Assembly (NCBI GenBank): GCA_030248065.1
Contig: JASAMV010001041.1
Location: 116,537-180,536 of the forward strand
Length of the DNA: 64,000 nucleotides
Reading direction: 5' to 3'
DNA from: Rhynchonema sp. JSB1_4
Lineage: Eukaryota > Nematoda > Chromadorea > Monhysterida > Xyalidae
The notes below the pieces were generated by a model. The model saw nothing but the letters and a program-made list of their open reading frames with translations, was not told the DNA's origin and did not search any database. Position 1 is the stretch's first letter. Every line of letters begins with the position of its first letter. A program made the translations under genes and the position numbers. This document shows, in pieces, positions 24,601-37,047 of the stretch.

Positions 24601-27600
24601 AAGAGTGTGTTCACTGCAATAAATCGTCATGATCAAAACAATAAACACATGGCATGTTGTGTTGTGTCTGGTCCGAATAAATTGTCAACATCAGCAAGCT
24701 AGCAGCTGTGCACTGCGCTGTATCAAAAAACAAAGAAACATAAAACATAAAAAACAACCGAGAAAAACAGCGAGCCAGCTGCAAAAAGAGAGCATCTAAA
24801 AACAGCACTCATTTATATCTCGCACCAATACCGACCGTATAGGGGGTATTCAAAAAGCGTAAGAATCGTCCAACAAAAGTGCACATTCAGACCAAGAGTG
24901 CTTTTCTCTTGGATGCTGAAAAACAGCTGTCCCTCAAGGAAAAGAGCAAACTTTCCAGCTGAAAAAGTGATTGCGCCGTCAAGCGACCAACTTTCCACCA
25001 TAATGTTCAAACTGGTACATAGTCACCTAAACGTGTAATCACATAATATTCATCACGTGCCAAGTAGCCAACCAGCGGGAGAGTGCAGTTCGCTTTGAGA
25101 GCACAAAAACTAGCTAATAAAGAAAGAACAACCTTATCTTCAGTTCGGTTATGTACCAAGTTGCGGCAGCTCAGCCAGTGGTGACAAAAAACGACGCAAA
25201 AACGCGCCACAACAACAGTTGTCGTCAGTAACCCAAGCAAATACGGAAAGTTCATGGGGACGACTGGGTCCACCACCACCACCAGTCAATGAGAACAGGC
25301 AGTGGCAGGCACCCAACATAAGTTTACACAAAATTATTGAGAATGGAACCTAGCTCAGTTATACTGTACATCTACCAATGTTGCACCCGAAGGAACGTGT
25401 ACATATACGAGAAACAAAAACTTCACAATGCGGTAGACCAGCGCGTACCTGTTTAGGTAGCTGGTTGGTGGCGCTCAAAAACTGGTGTGCTCAACGTTGT
25501 CAAACACTAATGGAACAAAATGTTTTGCTTCGACGCAACCGGAGTGAGACCAAAACTTCAGCATTACAGTAACTAAGTTCTATGCTTGGCGTGGGGGGAT
25601 GCTAAGTTGCGGTCGTCCCTCACCGGCAGCAAAAAAGCACCAACAGAAAGCTACTAAACAGCTCACTAGAGTAATGAATGGGCTTCAAGTGAAACGTTAC
25701 AATACGCAGACGGGTGTTGGGGCTGCGTGCGAATGAGAGAGGTTGTGGAGACAGCATTATTTTGTGAACGTTCTGCGTTCGATATTGGTAATACACACTT
25801 GGTACTGAATAACAGAGACAATTGACTTATAAAATCGGGTGCAGCAAAGACAAGCTGAAGAACCGAAACGACTACAAAATGCTGACTGATTGCTGCAATT
25901 TGTAGCCGGAAGGTGAAGGAATGGTGGCTGGGTGGAACGGACAGAAAACTAATGATAAAACCTTGACTTTGATATGAAAGAGTCAATAAGAGGCAGATGC
26001 AGATCCACAAATCGATGTCGGTGCACACAAACGAACCGTGATCGCGTCCAATCGTAGTTCGTCGGCGGCAGTGGCGTTGGTGCCGAGATTGATGCTGCCA
26101 GCACTGCCGGGCAGACTCGACGTATGGTCGGAGCTGTTGTTGCACAGATTGAGCAGCGTCGGACAGATGCGAGACTCGAGCACGTCTGAAAGTGAGCGCA
26201 CATGTGCCTATCACTGGGTCTGAATGGTCACGTCCTCACCACCAAAACTGTGCCCCGCTCGCACCCAGCTATGCCCCACTTCAATGAGCCAACTTTACAG
26301 CGTGCAATCTACAAACAAGTGCACCGCCGACATTCCAACCACTCACGCAAGTCCACTTGAACGGTAACAATGTCAGGCTTTGTTTGCTGTGATTTAGAGG
26401 GTCTGCCTACTCAAACAATACAGCACAATCGGCTTGCACAGCTCAATCTGACTTTGAATTCTAAGCGCACCGTCTTATTTGTCCACGGCTTCCCATGTTG
26501 CTCCGATTAAGATTTCATCGGTCTTGGGTGCAACTCAGTATTGAGACGTGTACTTGTCTGCCACTTCACTAGCTAACAGATCAGGCCCAGCAACTTAAAT
26601 TCATTCACGGCAAGTGCTCGACAACTGCACAATGACTTGGTAAAACTGACAAATATTTGCAGAAGTGACTAAATTGCGCTACTACGTACTTGAAAAGTAG
26701 CAATCACGCAACAACGAAATCGTAAGATTACGCGATCAACTTGGTTAATATGCTAACGCAGTAAGTACTGCCCAATTCCCATAGCAGTCACTTAAGTGAC
26801 ACCTGGATTACTGCCAACCTTTCTGATATATGTATACCAATAGACAGCACGGATACGTACCTTTGCCAATTAAGTCTTGCTCGAGTAAAATTAGAATAGC
26901 GGCTTGGCACGTTTTTCGCACCTGAAAAAACAGACGGGATCATTTGCATTTCAAAAGGAAATAACTAAAACGAGAACCTGAAATTAGATTAAATTCAGAT
27001 GTCTGCAAAAAAGCGAAGCAGAAATCCGTTATCGTCTGAACCAACAGGAAATTCATTCACTCAACGAACAAAGAAAGCCTAAATGTCAGATCCAAAGCCC
27101 AAATTCACACCTTCAAGGTACGTGCACAAGGATTACGGTAACAAACAACAAAACTAGAATCAAAATACCAAACAATGAGGACGATAGAATTACCCAAAAA
27201 CCATCACCGCTGCCTCTGTCTCCCGCCGGGCAGGCAGATTGATAGACGAAAAAACTGGACAAAGTGTTTGCTTCCAAGCCTTAGGCATGAATATGATATG
27301 AATACATGACGCCTATGATCAGTCACAATCATAAAAGTCACAGGTGTTTCACTGGTTGTTGAGTGCCTGCACTGATATCATCACATTCAAATACGAAAGC
27401 AAAACGCCCGGCCAACCCAACAACGGCAACAATACCATTCCGAGACTGGCGTCCAGGTTGTGCACAAAAAAGCAACGCACAACCGACTCGCAGGACGGCA
27501 ACAAATGCATGCCGATTGTAAAATACCAGCGCCAGAAAAAACAGCGTTATACGATTGTGCCTTGTTGCTGCACACAAACGTAGCGGCACAAAGATCACAT

Positions 27601-30600
27601 GGTTGTACTATGTGCATGTTTGCATGAATAGCAGCCGACCAGCTGCACACAAAGTATGAAGCAACCAATCCGCCTGGGACGCACCCACAGGGTCAAACAC
27701 GCTAATCAAAAACAACCATTCGTGGCTGGCTGACTGGCGGCCAGAGTCAACCCAAACAAACGCACAGCCAATTCTTGTCATTGCGACCATGTGTGCATGT
27801 CATGTAATGACGCTACGAGCGCAGCCGACACAAATGCCCAGCATTATCGAGCGGAGGGAGACAGTTTCATTTCAATTTCACAAAAAACGACAATCATAAA
27901 CCCGGACAGCAGTAGCACGGGTAGCAATCCCATTGCGACCGACCCATCGCGCACAAAAACGCCACCACAGAGACATGTGTACTACCACATCGCATCATCG
28001 TGTGCGTGCGTCCTGGGAGACGTCGGTAGATGCGATACAACCAAGTTGCTAGGCACCAGCTGCCTCAATAAGAGCGCTTGTAACCATACTTGCATATCAA
28101 CACATTGCAGGCACCCAACACCTGCGCTGCGCACTGGCGAGACAAAGACAGTGGCGCATATGCACAGGCAAACCGATGTAAAAAACCGGCTTCTCTGTCT
28201 CTCACACCACCACACGGCTGCATCTGTCCCAGGCCGGGCTGGCAGAATGATGTGACCGTCGTCGTCGACGTGCGCACAAAAACCGGTCTTCGAATGAAAA
28301 TTGCGAACGAGCGCGAGCATTTGCGCACTATCAGTGGCACAAAGCGCACTTGCCGACGACATTAAATGATCGCACACACAAGCACGACGACCGGCAGGTA
28401 GCAAAATCACGCTGTGCACTCGCATACCGTAGCACACATACTGGTTTTGTACACCGCCGCTGCTCTAGGTGCTGCAGAGATTAAACATCATCGCTGCCAT
28501 CATTGTCACCATATCATATTTAATATTAGCACCGGTATGGGGTGTATCGCGCACAACGCACCTGTTACACCAACTTGAAACGATCAGAAGATGGCTACAT
28601 TGTGTTGTACCAAGCAATTGACGATAAAAATGCGAGTAAGGGCCGCCAAAACACACATGTTTTCGGGACACGTTGCTGTGCTGTGTTATCACAGTCGTAA
28701 CCTTTTATGACAATCTGCAACACACTCAACGACGATAAGCAGCACACTCTTGTGTGTGTCGTTGTGATGAGGAGGGAATTGTGCACTTGGCTGGCTGCCG
28801 CCGATGCCAACCGAACCTCAGAAGATTTCCTGAACAGTCTCGAACGTTGAGCAGTCTCGATTTGGCAGTGTGAGTTTTCACTATCCATAAAGTAATGCAG
28901 CCGGCATAAACGCGTTGCAACCTTCCGCTCCAGCACTCAACTGCTAGCCTTAGCTTTGTTTCCTAACAGAAGGGTGCAGCACAGTGACAAAGACAAATTC
29001 ATTAATTTTCTGCCAAACAGACAACCGAGGGAGCGACCGACCGACAGACAGCTCGCATTCCAAGAAGCACAGATCGTGTACAACAAGTGGCACGCAGAGA
29101 ACTTTGGTGATCGAAACAACAGGTCGATTTGGACTGAAGCACAAGTTCCGACCAGCCTTGTTACCTAACTCGTTGGAACCAGAAGAATGTCATAAACCAC
29201 TTGATGCAACACGGCTAACATTCACACTTTTGGTATCACAGTCGTCACTTGCACACAGCTGCGCACATAGCAACAGTTGCGGCCTGTCACTATCAAACCA
29301 GGCCGAGTGTAAAATATGGTTCAATGTTTGAGAAAAAGCCCCAGAAAAAGTCCGCTGAGCGCGTGGGGACATCGACCGAAAAGGAATGTACGAAAACTGG
29401 ACACTATTTGTCTTGTTTCCTGATGTTCTCACTGGATTGCAGAACTCAACAATTTTGTTGCAGGGTACGGTGGGCTGAAACATTATTACCAAGACTTAAG
29501 ACTTCATTGGGCACAACTATAATAGTCACCCTTTCTTTACAAAGCTTAACCAGTTTACAGCCTGCAACCAAATGCACAGAGAACCAAGGAAATTGAACCT
29601 GCTGTCACACAGCGACTACCGAGGCGGAACTAAAAAATTACAGCCCATATATTGAGGGTGGGAAAGCGCAATTTGTTACGTCGTTTTTTGGGACACAAAA
29701 ACAGGATCTACATAAAAAATGACGACGGTCGAACGATAATCGCATAAAAATGGGAGAAATTTATGCGGGGCTATTTACGCCCGAATGCCGATAAGCGATA
29801 ATCAATGTCATTTTTGCTCACTACGACGATGGGAAAATAAATGCTAACGATCCAACTTGCTCTTTGATTTATGATCAAATTGTTAGCAGGGAGAAATAGG
29901 CTGAAGAAAAAGCGATGTATTGCAGAGATGGCAGAGACACAAACACACTTCGCTTCATAGGTACCAGCACACACTGATCTTTGCACGTAACCTCGGCTCG
30001 ACCAAGCGTTGTCCAATGGAGAACGATACGTGCCGACCACCCGTAGTTCCAAATACTGTGCGCCAGAAATACAAACGACAACGTAAGACACATAGGTGCG
30101 ACGCCCAAACGGACATCTACAAACACAATTATCACCATCTGTTGCTGGCCAAGAACAGCACCAACCTCCACGTGCACATTTACCAAACCAATGTCCATAT
30201 GCGCGCGCATGTACTGGATGTAAGTACCTGCGTTGTGCACAGGTAGAGCGCGTGAAATGAGTTTCCTGAAGTGAAAGCAATGCATGCATGCATACGTTTT
30301 CACTGCTTGGTCACAAAACAAGTTGCCTGTTTTCCTAAAAGTTCGGACTTGCCGTTTCTAGCAATAACAGAGCACTGAACCGTGGCGATTTCTGTCCAAA
30401 CCTGTCCTGGACAAAATACGCACAGCACGCATACAACCTTGCTGATGCGCATGTGCACAGCGAAGTTTACACTGCATCATCAATCGAGTTAGGTAGGTGG
30501 TTGATAGCAACATACCTAGAACGTTAATGTGCCTTTTTCTCTCACTCACACGCATGAAAGTGAAAGTGTGCACGCACTACCTGTGCAGTGCATTGGCCAA

Positions 30601-33600
30601 ACTCGTTTTTATCACGCGCGGCGATGGACAGAGCGTACAACCAGGTTACACCGGCAGCAGCACATGGCCGTCATAAAACGCGCAACAACGACGACGACCG
30701 GCAGGCAGACAACAACTGGTTCAGCAACCAAAGATTTTGCATGACAATTTGCCCATGTGAACCTGCGACACAACATCAGACGATTCTATTCGACATGTCC
30801 GTTGATGCGAAAATTCTTCGAATGGCTTTGCAGCTCACGAATAAAGGAAGTGGCCATAAACATCCACCTAAAATACCAGCTCAGAGGCAGGCGCACTGTC
30901 TGGTTTAGTCCTACACCGACGTTGCTCAAGGGCGCAGAGCAATACGAGCGAACATCATCAGCCAGCCTACCTGAGAGAAGGTGACTAGGCTGACAGTGAC
31001 ATCTGGTAGAGTATCCACACCCAACAACCTGGTACTATACGTGTGTTCGTTGCTTGTCCAACTGTTTAGCACACGCGATGCGCATACATGCATGGTTTTC
31101 TCTTTCTTTTCATTTGTAATTACATAAACCCAATTTGTTTCCACGTGGCAGACATCGAAAGCCGTGAGCGAGCTGTCTGGGGAGAGACACGTCGTCCACG
31201 CCCAGGCAAAAGATGGTGATCAATGTGCCACTTGATGACAACGAAATGAACAAACGCACTGCGACAATGTGCCCCATTTCGAACAGCTTGGAAGTGAATC
31301 AAGTGAAGGTGTTGTCTTAGCTTGAGCACGGTGGGTAACACTGTAGCAGCAAGCCAACGGAACTGCCAGTCTGTTGGTGGCTGTACGGTACTACGATTTA
31401 TCCCTTATGCCACGCTCACTGCAAAAATGAAACGATGATAATGTTGGGTGGCCGTCGAAAACCCCGAAAACGAAAAACCCCGAAAAAAACCCGAAAAATA
31501 AAAAAATGTCAGGGATGAAAAAAATTCTTCCTAGAGGTGGGCATTCATTTAGCTCGTGGCCCACGAGTGAAACATCACCCGTACACTTGACAAATTGGTT
31601 TCGGATCAGACTTGAACATAGGCTTGGGCTCTGCTTGTTCATAGGCTAGGCTGCCAGCCAGGAAGACATGTCCATATGAAAGAAACATCCACAAAAACCT
31701 AACTGCTCAGGCTTTCTTTCGGGGTTAGGCTTAGGCTTAGGCTGCCAGCCAGGAAGACCTGTCCGTTTGAAGAAAACTTCCGCAAAAACCTAACTGCTCA
31801 AGCTTTCTTTCAGGATTAGGCTTTGACTTAGGCTGCCAGCCGGGAAGACCTGGCCACATGAAGGCAACATCCACAAAAGTTTGAAGGAATAGGCCTTTTC
31901 CAAGTTAGGCTTAGGCTTAGGCTGCCAGCCAGGAAGACATGGCCAAAGGAGACTTATCTGAACTTGAGCCCGAACTGTACCAGTACCCATTTTTCGGTGC
32001 AAGAGCTACATGAATACCCTTCTCTTAGAAAAAGAAGTGTTTTCCACACATTTTATATTTTTCGGGGTTTTCCGTTTTCGGGGTTTTTCGTTTTCGGGGT
32101 TTTTCCTAGGGCCCCGACCAGACCCGAAAGTGATTGGTGGCAACAAAACGCAAACTGCCTATAATCAATTTCCGGACAAAACCCGCTGAGTGTGTTTACC
32201 TCAAGCAACACACTTTTTGACGTTAACGGCGGCAAGAAACCAAGTCTTTACGACAGGCAGTCCAGTCACACATACCTTCTTGATGCCCTCCGAAATAATT
32301 CGCCTAATCGCATTCCTAACCTGACTATTGGTGTCCAAGAGAAAGTTGGGCAAGATTGGGGTGAGCGAGTCGTGTACGTGATGCGACAACATTGGGTTCT
32401 GTGCACAATGCAGACACAGAATCGGCAGTTGTTCGAGCAGGTCGGCTCGGATTAGCGGGTCTGCAAATTATGACCAGGTAATCGCTGCTGACACATTGCG
32501 GCGCCTACGTTACCTACATATGTATAATGTTGCCTTGATTGAAGGATAACCATAGCATAGGTGAGCAAAAACCCCCAAATGGATGGTTGAATACAGACCA
32601 TGTTCAATTGAAACTCTCTGAACGGTAAGCCAACAGATAAAGCATGCTGGTAAGAAAGTTCAAATGTAATCCACACGATAGGGTGGAGAGTTTATCGGAA
32701 AACATAAAGACCAATTATGTGCCATTCTTAATTAACCGCAGTGTCTTTTCTCCACACCATCATTGTGGCGAGAACGAAGCGCATAATTCTTGCCTACATT
32801 TGTATGGTACATTACCTTCATCAACAGCGAATCGATTTCGAATCAGGTCAAATATGGCGGTCGATGCGACCGGGTCGTGTTCAACCGACTGCAACGCCTT
32901 GAGCGTGTGACGCACGGCCACCTGTCTGAAAAACAATCGCTGCGCGTCAATTTTTACAAAAATGTAAAGGCAAACTACACCAACACGAGCTTGATTTCGG
33001 ATCTGCCAGAATAGTGAAACATTCATACGTGGCTGCTGATTCGGGAAATGTTACGCGTTGAAGAACACAAAACGGAGCATGATCATTTTCTCTTTCTTTT
33101 CGTTTGAATACACACCACCTTCGTTGGTGTAGTTTCCCTTGTATGTGTCATCATATCCACGCAACGCAAACCAAACGTTTAAGTGACTTCATAAGGCTTG
33201 CAACATGCTTCAGATTTGCTATTTTATGCATGTGGCAGAGGCAGGCAGATGATTAACACAAACTCGTGATGTCTGCTAAATACCCAATAATTGTCCCACC
33301 GTTCAGCAACATTGTTCGACATGCCATAACGTTGCAGACACGCGTCCAACGTGTTGGGTACTTGTGTGGCGACGGGCGCATCGGTCTCGTTGTCCATGTT
33401 CTCAACATCACCCGAACCCGAACTCGGTGAATCGGGCGTATCTGCAAATGTGAATCTCGATTTGCGCACAAACTATGTGGATGAACTTTTTGGACTCACA
33501 GTTTTGCGTGTGTTATAATCACAGCATGTGTCGCCCTGGCCCAGTTGTTATCACACAGAGAAAATTGAGAACATAAAATGAAAAACAGAATCCCCGGTTC

Positions 33601-34318
33601 AATATCAAATTTTGAGGATCTTTCTTTCGGAACGGACCCGCCCAAAGCCCACAAGCATTGAAGCTTGCCTTGGAAATTTGTTACTTGAAAGTCGGTAAAA
33701 CGAAACAAATAAATGATCGTACAAACTACAGAATAGAAAACTTATGAGCTAGAAGCGACTGAAATAAAAGAAACATGAAGGGCGCATAAATAGAAACAGC
33801 AGCATAAGCTAGCGCTCAGACAATATCAGATACTACGGAAGCTGGTGCACAATTTTAAAAGCCGTTTTCTTTCCGGAATCTAGGATTTGCAAACTACCAA
33901 CTGCTTTTGGAGCAAACAGTGATTCTTGGTTGCTGCGTCTCCACTGCGAAATTAAATTACCAGATCATAAAGTTGTTTGCGCACCGCGTCGGGCTGAACT
34001 CGGTGTCAAACACAACACAGCCTCCCAAAGCGTAGTCCAGAGCACAGCACAACCATAGTTCGAAATCCAATCAGAAACAGCGCATCGCAGATCACACGAA
34101 CGCATCACATCAATCAGGGACACAAACACGTAAAGTCAGGGAGACCAGCACCAGACAAGACAGTAGTGGGGTAAGCAGGTTTAGATTGACAGACCGGGCT
34201 GAGCGACGATGGTGCGAATGCCGAACACCAGTTCGCTGCGAGTCGATGCGTAGCTGGCATAGCGATTCGAATGCACCAACGGCAGGTCGCTCACTGAATC
34301 CTGCTGTTCGTTGTCCAT
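15667..34318 (-). CDS. PPP4R1: Protein phosphatase 4 regulatory subunit 1 (PP4R1), HEAT repeats
   Basis: Scaffold subunit binding PP4 catalytic subunit (family knowledge). Exons read, 5' to 3': 34318-34195, 33441-33300, 32925-32816, 32460-32321, 26921-26861, 26185-26037, 21083-20973, 20897-20757, 20529-20348, 19701-19567, 19314-19016, 18709-18568, 18123-17744, 17679-17494, 17430-17269, 17161-17061, 16994-16912, 16838-16658, 16506-16406, 16324-16157, 16094-15667. Family anchors: LLDTNSQ|VRKTCQAAILILLEQ, SVFHVRK, DSVWGVRKCCAES, FQTLGPFIATFAD, HCAFNMPAVAYTLGRQHW, WKVRRTLAFSIHELAAILG, DLDEVRIGILKHLYDF, NLRNWRFRDEFA. A long acidic Ser/Asp/Gln-rich linker (19.7-17.7 kb) divides the HEAT blocks, as in vertebrate PP4R1; the C-terminal tail is acidic and Asn-rich. 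Start chosen at the Met in the first exon whose splice phase fits; an upstream open stretch could extend it. Six copies of the iterated decamer lie in its exons. Confidence 0.92.
18740..18923. repeat. Foldback repeat, arms about 85-90 bp
   Basis: The left arm from TATACTCTGGCAATTC runs to about 18,830. Its near-perfect reverse complement (TAGCCAGTGCACGC ... AGAATTGTCAGAGTATA) ends at 18,923, with almost no loop. It lies in the PP4R1 intron between exons 19314-19016 and 18709-18568 and would form a long hairpin in the pre-mRNA. Confidence 0.9.
19359..19447. repeat. Short degenerate MITE, CAGTGGTGTCGTT terminus
   Basis: Starts CAGTGGTGTCGTTGGGTA, like the 1558 element, and ends with the imperfect CCGACACGACACCTATTG. 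About 89 bp, in a PP4R1 intron. No clear target duplication. Confidence 0.45.
19796..20175. mobile_element. hAT-type MITE, 380 bp, TSD CCATTCGG/CCATTCTG
   Basis: Starts CAGTGGCGGATCCAGG and ends CCTGGATCTGCTAGTG, imperfect inverted repeats of the widespread CAGTGGCGGATCCAG hAT type. 8-bp flanks CCATTCGG (19,788-19,795) and CCATTCTG (20,176-20,183) differ at one base. Contains GCGCGAAGCGCGCG-like palindromes at about 19,975 and 20,045. PP4R1 intron. Confidence 0.88.
21084..26036. other. Large PP4R1 intron (about 4.95 kb), no gene recognised
   Basis: Between the PP4R1 exons 26185-26037 and 21083-20973. Contains the SINE-like element at 21.85 kb and a short (CAG)n run at about 23,505-23,525. 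Many ORFs of 60-160 codons overlap on both strands from 23.9 to 24.4 kb, but none resembles a known family or shows splice continuity. No copy of the iterated decamer was found in it. Confidence 0.5.
21846..21915 (+). repeat. tRNA-derived SINE head (A and B boxes)
   Basis: TGGCTCAATCGG at 21,863 fits a pol III A box and GGTTCGAATCC at 21,892 is a canonical B box. Their starts are 29 bp apart, shorter than in a functional tRNA, and no cloverleaf can be drawn, so this is a tRNA-derived repeat rather than a tRNA gene. In the large PP4R1 intron. Confidence 0.6.
31440..32112. mobile_element. Foldback-like element: inverted CCCCGAAAA ends around a tandem array
   Basis: Left end 31,455-31,500 has repeated CCCCGAAAACGAAAAA units; right end 32,058-32,108 has the reverse complement, GGGGTTTTCCGTTTTC units. 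Between them is a tandem array (31,649-31,945). This structure (inverted repeats enclosing tandem repeats) recalls Foldback/Galileo-type elements; no transposase ORF. One exact TGAAACATCA is at 31,568. Confidence 0.6.
31649..31945. repeat. Tandem repeat, about 90-bp unit, four copies
   Basis: GGCTGCCAGCC recurs at 31,649, 31,740, 31,831 and 31,920, each followed by (A/G/C)GGAAGAC(A/C)TG. Between them lie similar CTTTCTTTC and TTAGGCTTAGG segments. Unit spacing 89-91 bp. Confidence 0.85.
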
Positions 34319-36613
34319 TCCCTGTCGATGATTGGCGTTGAATAGTTCCACTGCGACGATGAGTTCAAGAGCGTCCTACAGACATGACAACAGTCAATAC
34401 AGCACGTACGCATTCTTGTCAATCATTATGGGGAGAATTTGGGTATGATGGTTGTTATTGTTAATTATGCATTCCCTGGCCCAGCAGCAATTACTACGCC
34501 TAAACACAGGGGCATGCGGCGCTGTTGCACAAACACCCAAGCCTTCTAAAAAGCTGAAAGGAGCAAAACGAAATCCGACGGGTGATCGAAATTCACGAGT
34601 CAAAAAAGGCTATTTTTCAATGGAGGAATGGCATTTACGGTAGGACCAGGCCAGACAGTTTGCATTCTCAAATGCTCGATTCTCGACAGATTGCCTACGA
34701 TACGGCGCGCTTTATGACTGGACTTTGTTCCCAATTGAGTTGAACCACACGTCGAAAGTCTTTTGTGGCTCTGGATCCAAATGTCAATGCCCCTCATTAA
34801 TGAGCTCATGCAAGATTCGCATGCATATTCGGATGTGGGGTAAGTAACCTCGGCCCGGCCCCAGCCCGACTTGCAAAAACTCGGCTGTAGTGAAAGTGAC
34901 CGTTATCTTCTGCCCTGTTTTGCTGATAGTGGTGGTGACAGATGACCTCTCGCAATATTTCTGTACAGTTTCGTGCAAAAATGAGTTTTCGTGAAAAACC
35001 ACGAATGAGTATGGCGTGACGCGTGGTTCCCCATGTGTGTTCCATCCCAACGCCAGTGTCGTGTTGGCGAGAGGCAGACAGGTCGAAATTCAGTGATCCA
35101 TCCAGTGTGGTTGGTTACCACCTCCATCAAGACGTCGATCAACACATGGCACAGCCGCACCCATGACTTGGCCAATTGAATACCAGCAGAACGTGCCCTC
35201 GAGGTCCAGGCGGTTTCTCCACTTGAGATTTCAGTCACCAATTGGATTTTGGACCAAGTGCCAATTGTCGTGCAGGCGTGAAAGGTTCTACCAGCATGGA
35301 ACTGACTTAGATATAAGTCCCGGTGCGCTACCACGAAACGCAGCCCGCGCAGAGCTCTAGCAAAAATCAAACCTCAAAGTAAAAAAAAAACAGCCCAAGC
35401 TTGAAAACAAAAATAACATACCGCTGCCACCGGCTTCAAGCTCTGCTGATAATGCTTGGAATGCCATGAATGCACTGTATGCTCCTGAAATGAAAGAAAA
35501 TTAAAAGTGTAGAAGGACCAGTGATGTAATTACTGGGGGAGGCAACTCAAAACTGTAAGGTAGCTTTCCTGCTCCCAAACCCATACCCCAACACTGGCTA
35601 GCTAGCTTTCTTATTCCGGTAATCAAGTCAAAAAAGTGTTGATTTTGGTGCCAAAATGACTATTTTATGCGCCAAAATAGTCAAATGCGCTCAAATTTTC
35701 TCACACGTGCACAAAAAGCCATTCAATAGCCCAAAATGGTCAAAAGCACAGGAAGTTACCCTTTTTAAGGCTTATTTTAGCATAAATTTTCACCTATTTT
35801 TATGCCCCTGATCTTGACCTCTGGACCAATCGCCCCAAATCGGCATACCCGACCAGCTATATACAGTCTTCAGAGCTGGACAACACTCCAGCTATCTTGC
35901 CGCCCGGACCAACTGCATCACTGCCACCAGCCAGCTAACTTTCTTGCTTGGACCAACTGCATCACTGAGGACTCGGTAGGTAACAGAAGCGGGATTTTTC
36001 GGACTGGACCAGTGCTGTGGCTGGGGGGGGGTGGCGGTAACCCCCAAAGGTACAGTAACCCCCCTCGCCGGTACGGTATGTGGTCCCCCGCGCTGGGGGT
36101 GTCTCCCCCTCTCTGGTACGAAGTCTCCCCCGATTTTTCCAAAATTTCACCCCAAAAGTACCCTTTTTGGTCCAAAATGGCCAAAATCGGTCAAAATCAA
36201 CTAAAAGTGCAAAAATTTGCGCGGAGCGCGCTTTATGCACACTTTAAATTATGAAAATTGAATTCTCGCGAAAGTAGTATGGTACAGCATCTCGCCCTAA
36301 AATTTCTTCCCCCCCCCAAATTCCAAGCACAGTACCCCGGTATCTCCCTCTCTTTCTGGCCGCAAGCTACAGTATCTCCCCTCGCATTTAGCCACAGCAT
36401 TGGACTGGACATGCGTTTTCTCATCGTCTTGAAAAGCAAGGTTTTGGACAGAAAATTCACAGCTGGAATCGAATCATTTCGTAATTGCATTGATTAGTTG
36501 GAGCCAAGTCCGCAAGAAATTTTCGTTTTTGCCCAAAAACCAACAATTTTTTTCTTAATTTTGGCAAAATCAGGCACGCCCCGCGCCCGACACGGCGAAA
36601 ACTCTGCCCGGTC
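34319..36613. other. Upstream of PP4R1: possible exons and C-rich repeat
   Basis: Minus strand 34,378-34,319 is open in frame with the PP4R1 start exon, and a further open stretch at about 35,487-35,425 (KHYQQSLKPVAA before a GTATG donor) would join it in phase, so PP4R1 may begin further upstream. 36,000-36,250 is the GGTACAGTAACCCC / GCGCGGAGCGCGC repeat type. No other gene recognised. Confidence 0.35.
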
Positions 36614-37039
36614 TATACTTGCGGGCCGGAAAAAAAACCGTTTTTTTTTTCGGGAAAAAAACCGAAAAAAAACCGTTTTTTTCCGAGGCCCGGAAAAATA
36701 CGTTTTTATTTTTCCGGAAATTTTTCCAAGTGGCAACTTTTGGAAAAAAACGGTTTTTTTCCAAAAATTTCCGAAATATTTTCAAAGGTTGCGAAAGAAT
36801 GTTGTCAAAACCAATGTAAATCGGTGCTAAACAGTTCAAAATGAGCACTTTTTAATCTCCAGGTGCATTTTTAGCCTGTTTCAGGCCATTTCCCGACAAA
36901 ATTTTCTCCAAAATAGACGTTTTTGGACCATGGGTATCCTTAAGTACTGGAAAAATATTTGGAAAAAAAACGGTTTTTTTTCCCGGAAAAAAACGGTTTT
37001 TTTCCAAAAATATATTTTGCGGAAAAATACGCAAGTATA
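36614..37039. mobile_element. DNA element, 426 bp, TIR TATACTTGCG, TSD GCCCGGTC
   Basis: Begins TATACTTGCGGGCCGG and ends CGCAAGTATA; flanked by perfect 8-bp repeats GCCCGGTC (36,606-36,613 and 37,040-37,047). The interior is dominated by poly-A/poly-T runs joined by CCG/CGG (AAAAAACCG, CGGTTTTTTTC). No coding capacity. The termini do not begin with the CA of typical hAT ends. Partial relatives at 37,810, 38,270 and 4,980. Confidence 0.88.
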
Positions 37040-37047
37040 GCCCGGTC

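Larger units (their letters stand above)
26922..32320. other. Large PP4R1 intron (about 5.4 kb)
   Basis: Separates NSQ| (exon 32460-32321) from |VRKTCQ (exon 26921-26861). Apart from the foldback and tandem repeat at 31.44-32.11 kb I recognise no gene or element in it. ORFs at 27.3-30.9 kb are short, overlapping and without family resemblance. Confidence 0.5.

Noticed and set aside
32273..32320. Extension of the PP4R1 exon past 32,321 (VRNAIRRIISEG)
   Set aside because: The frame stays open, but VRKTCQAAILILLEQ in the next exon is the family sequence that must follow NSQ, so the donor GTTAGG at 32,320 is used.
36498..36848. Lys/Phe-rich ORFs on both strands
   Set aside because: Direct translation of poly-A/poly-T runs of the 36,614-37,039 element.
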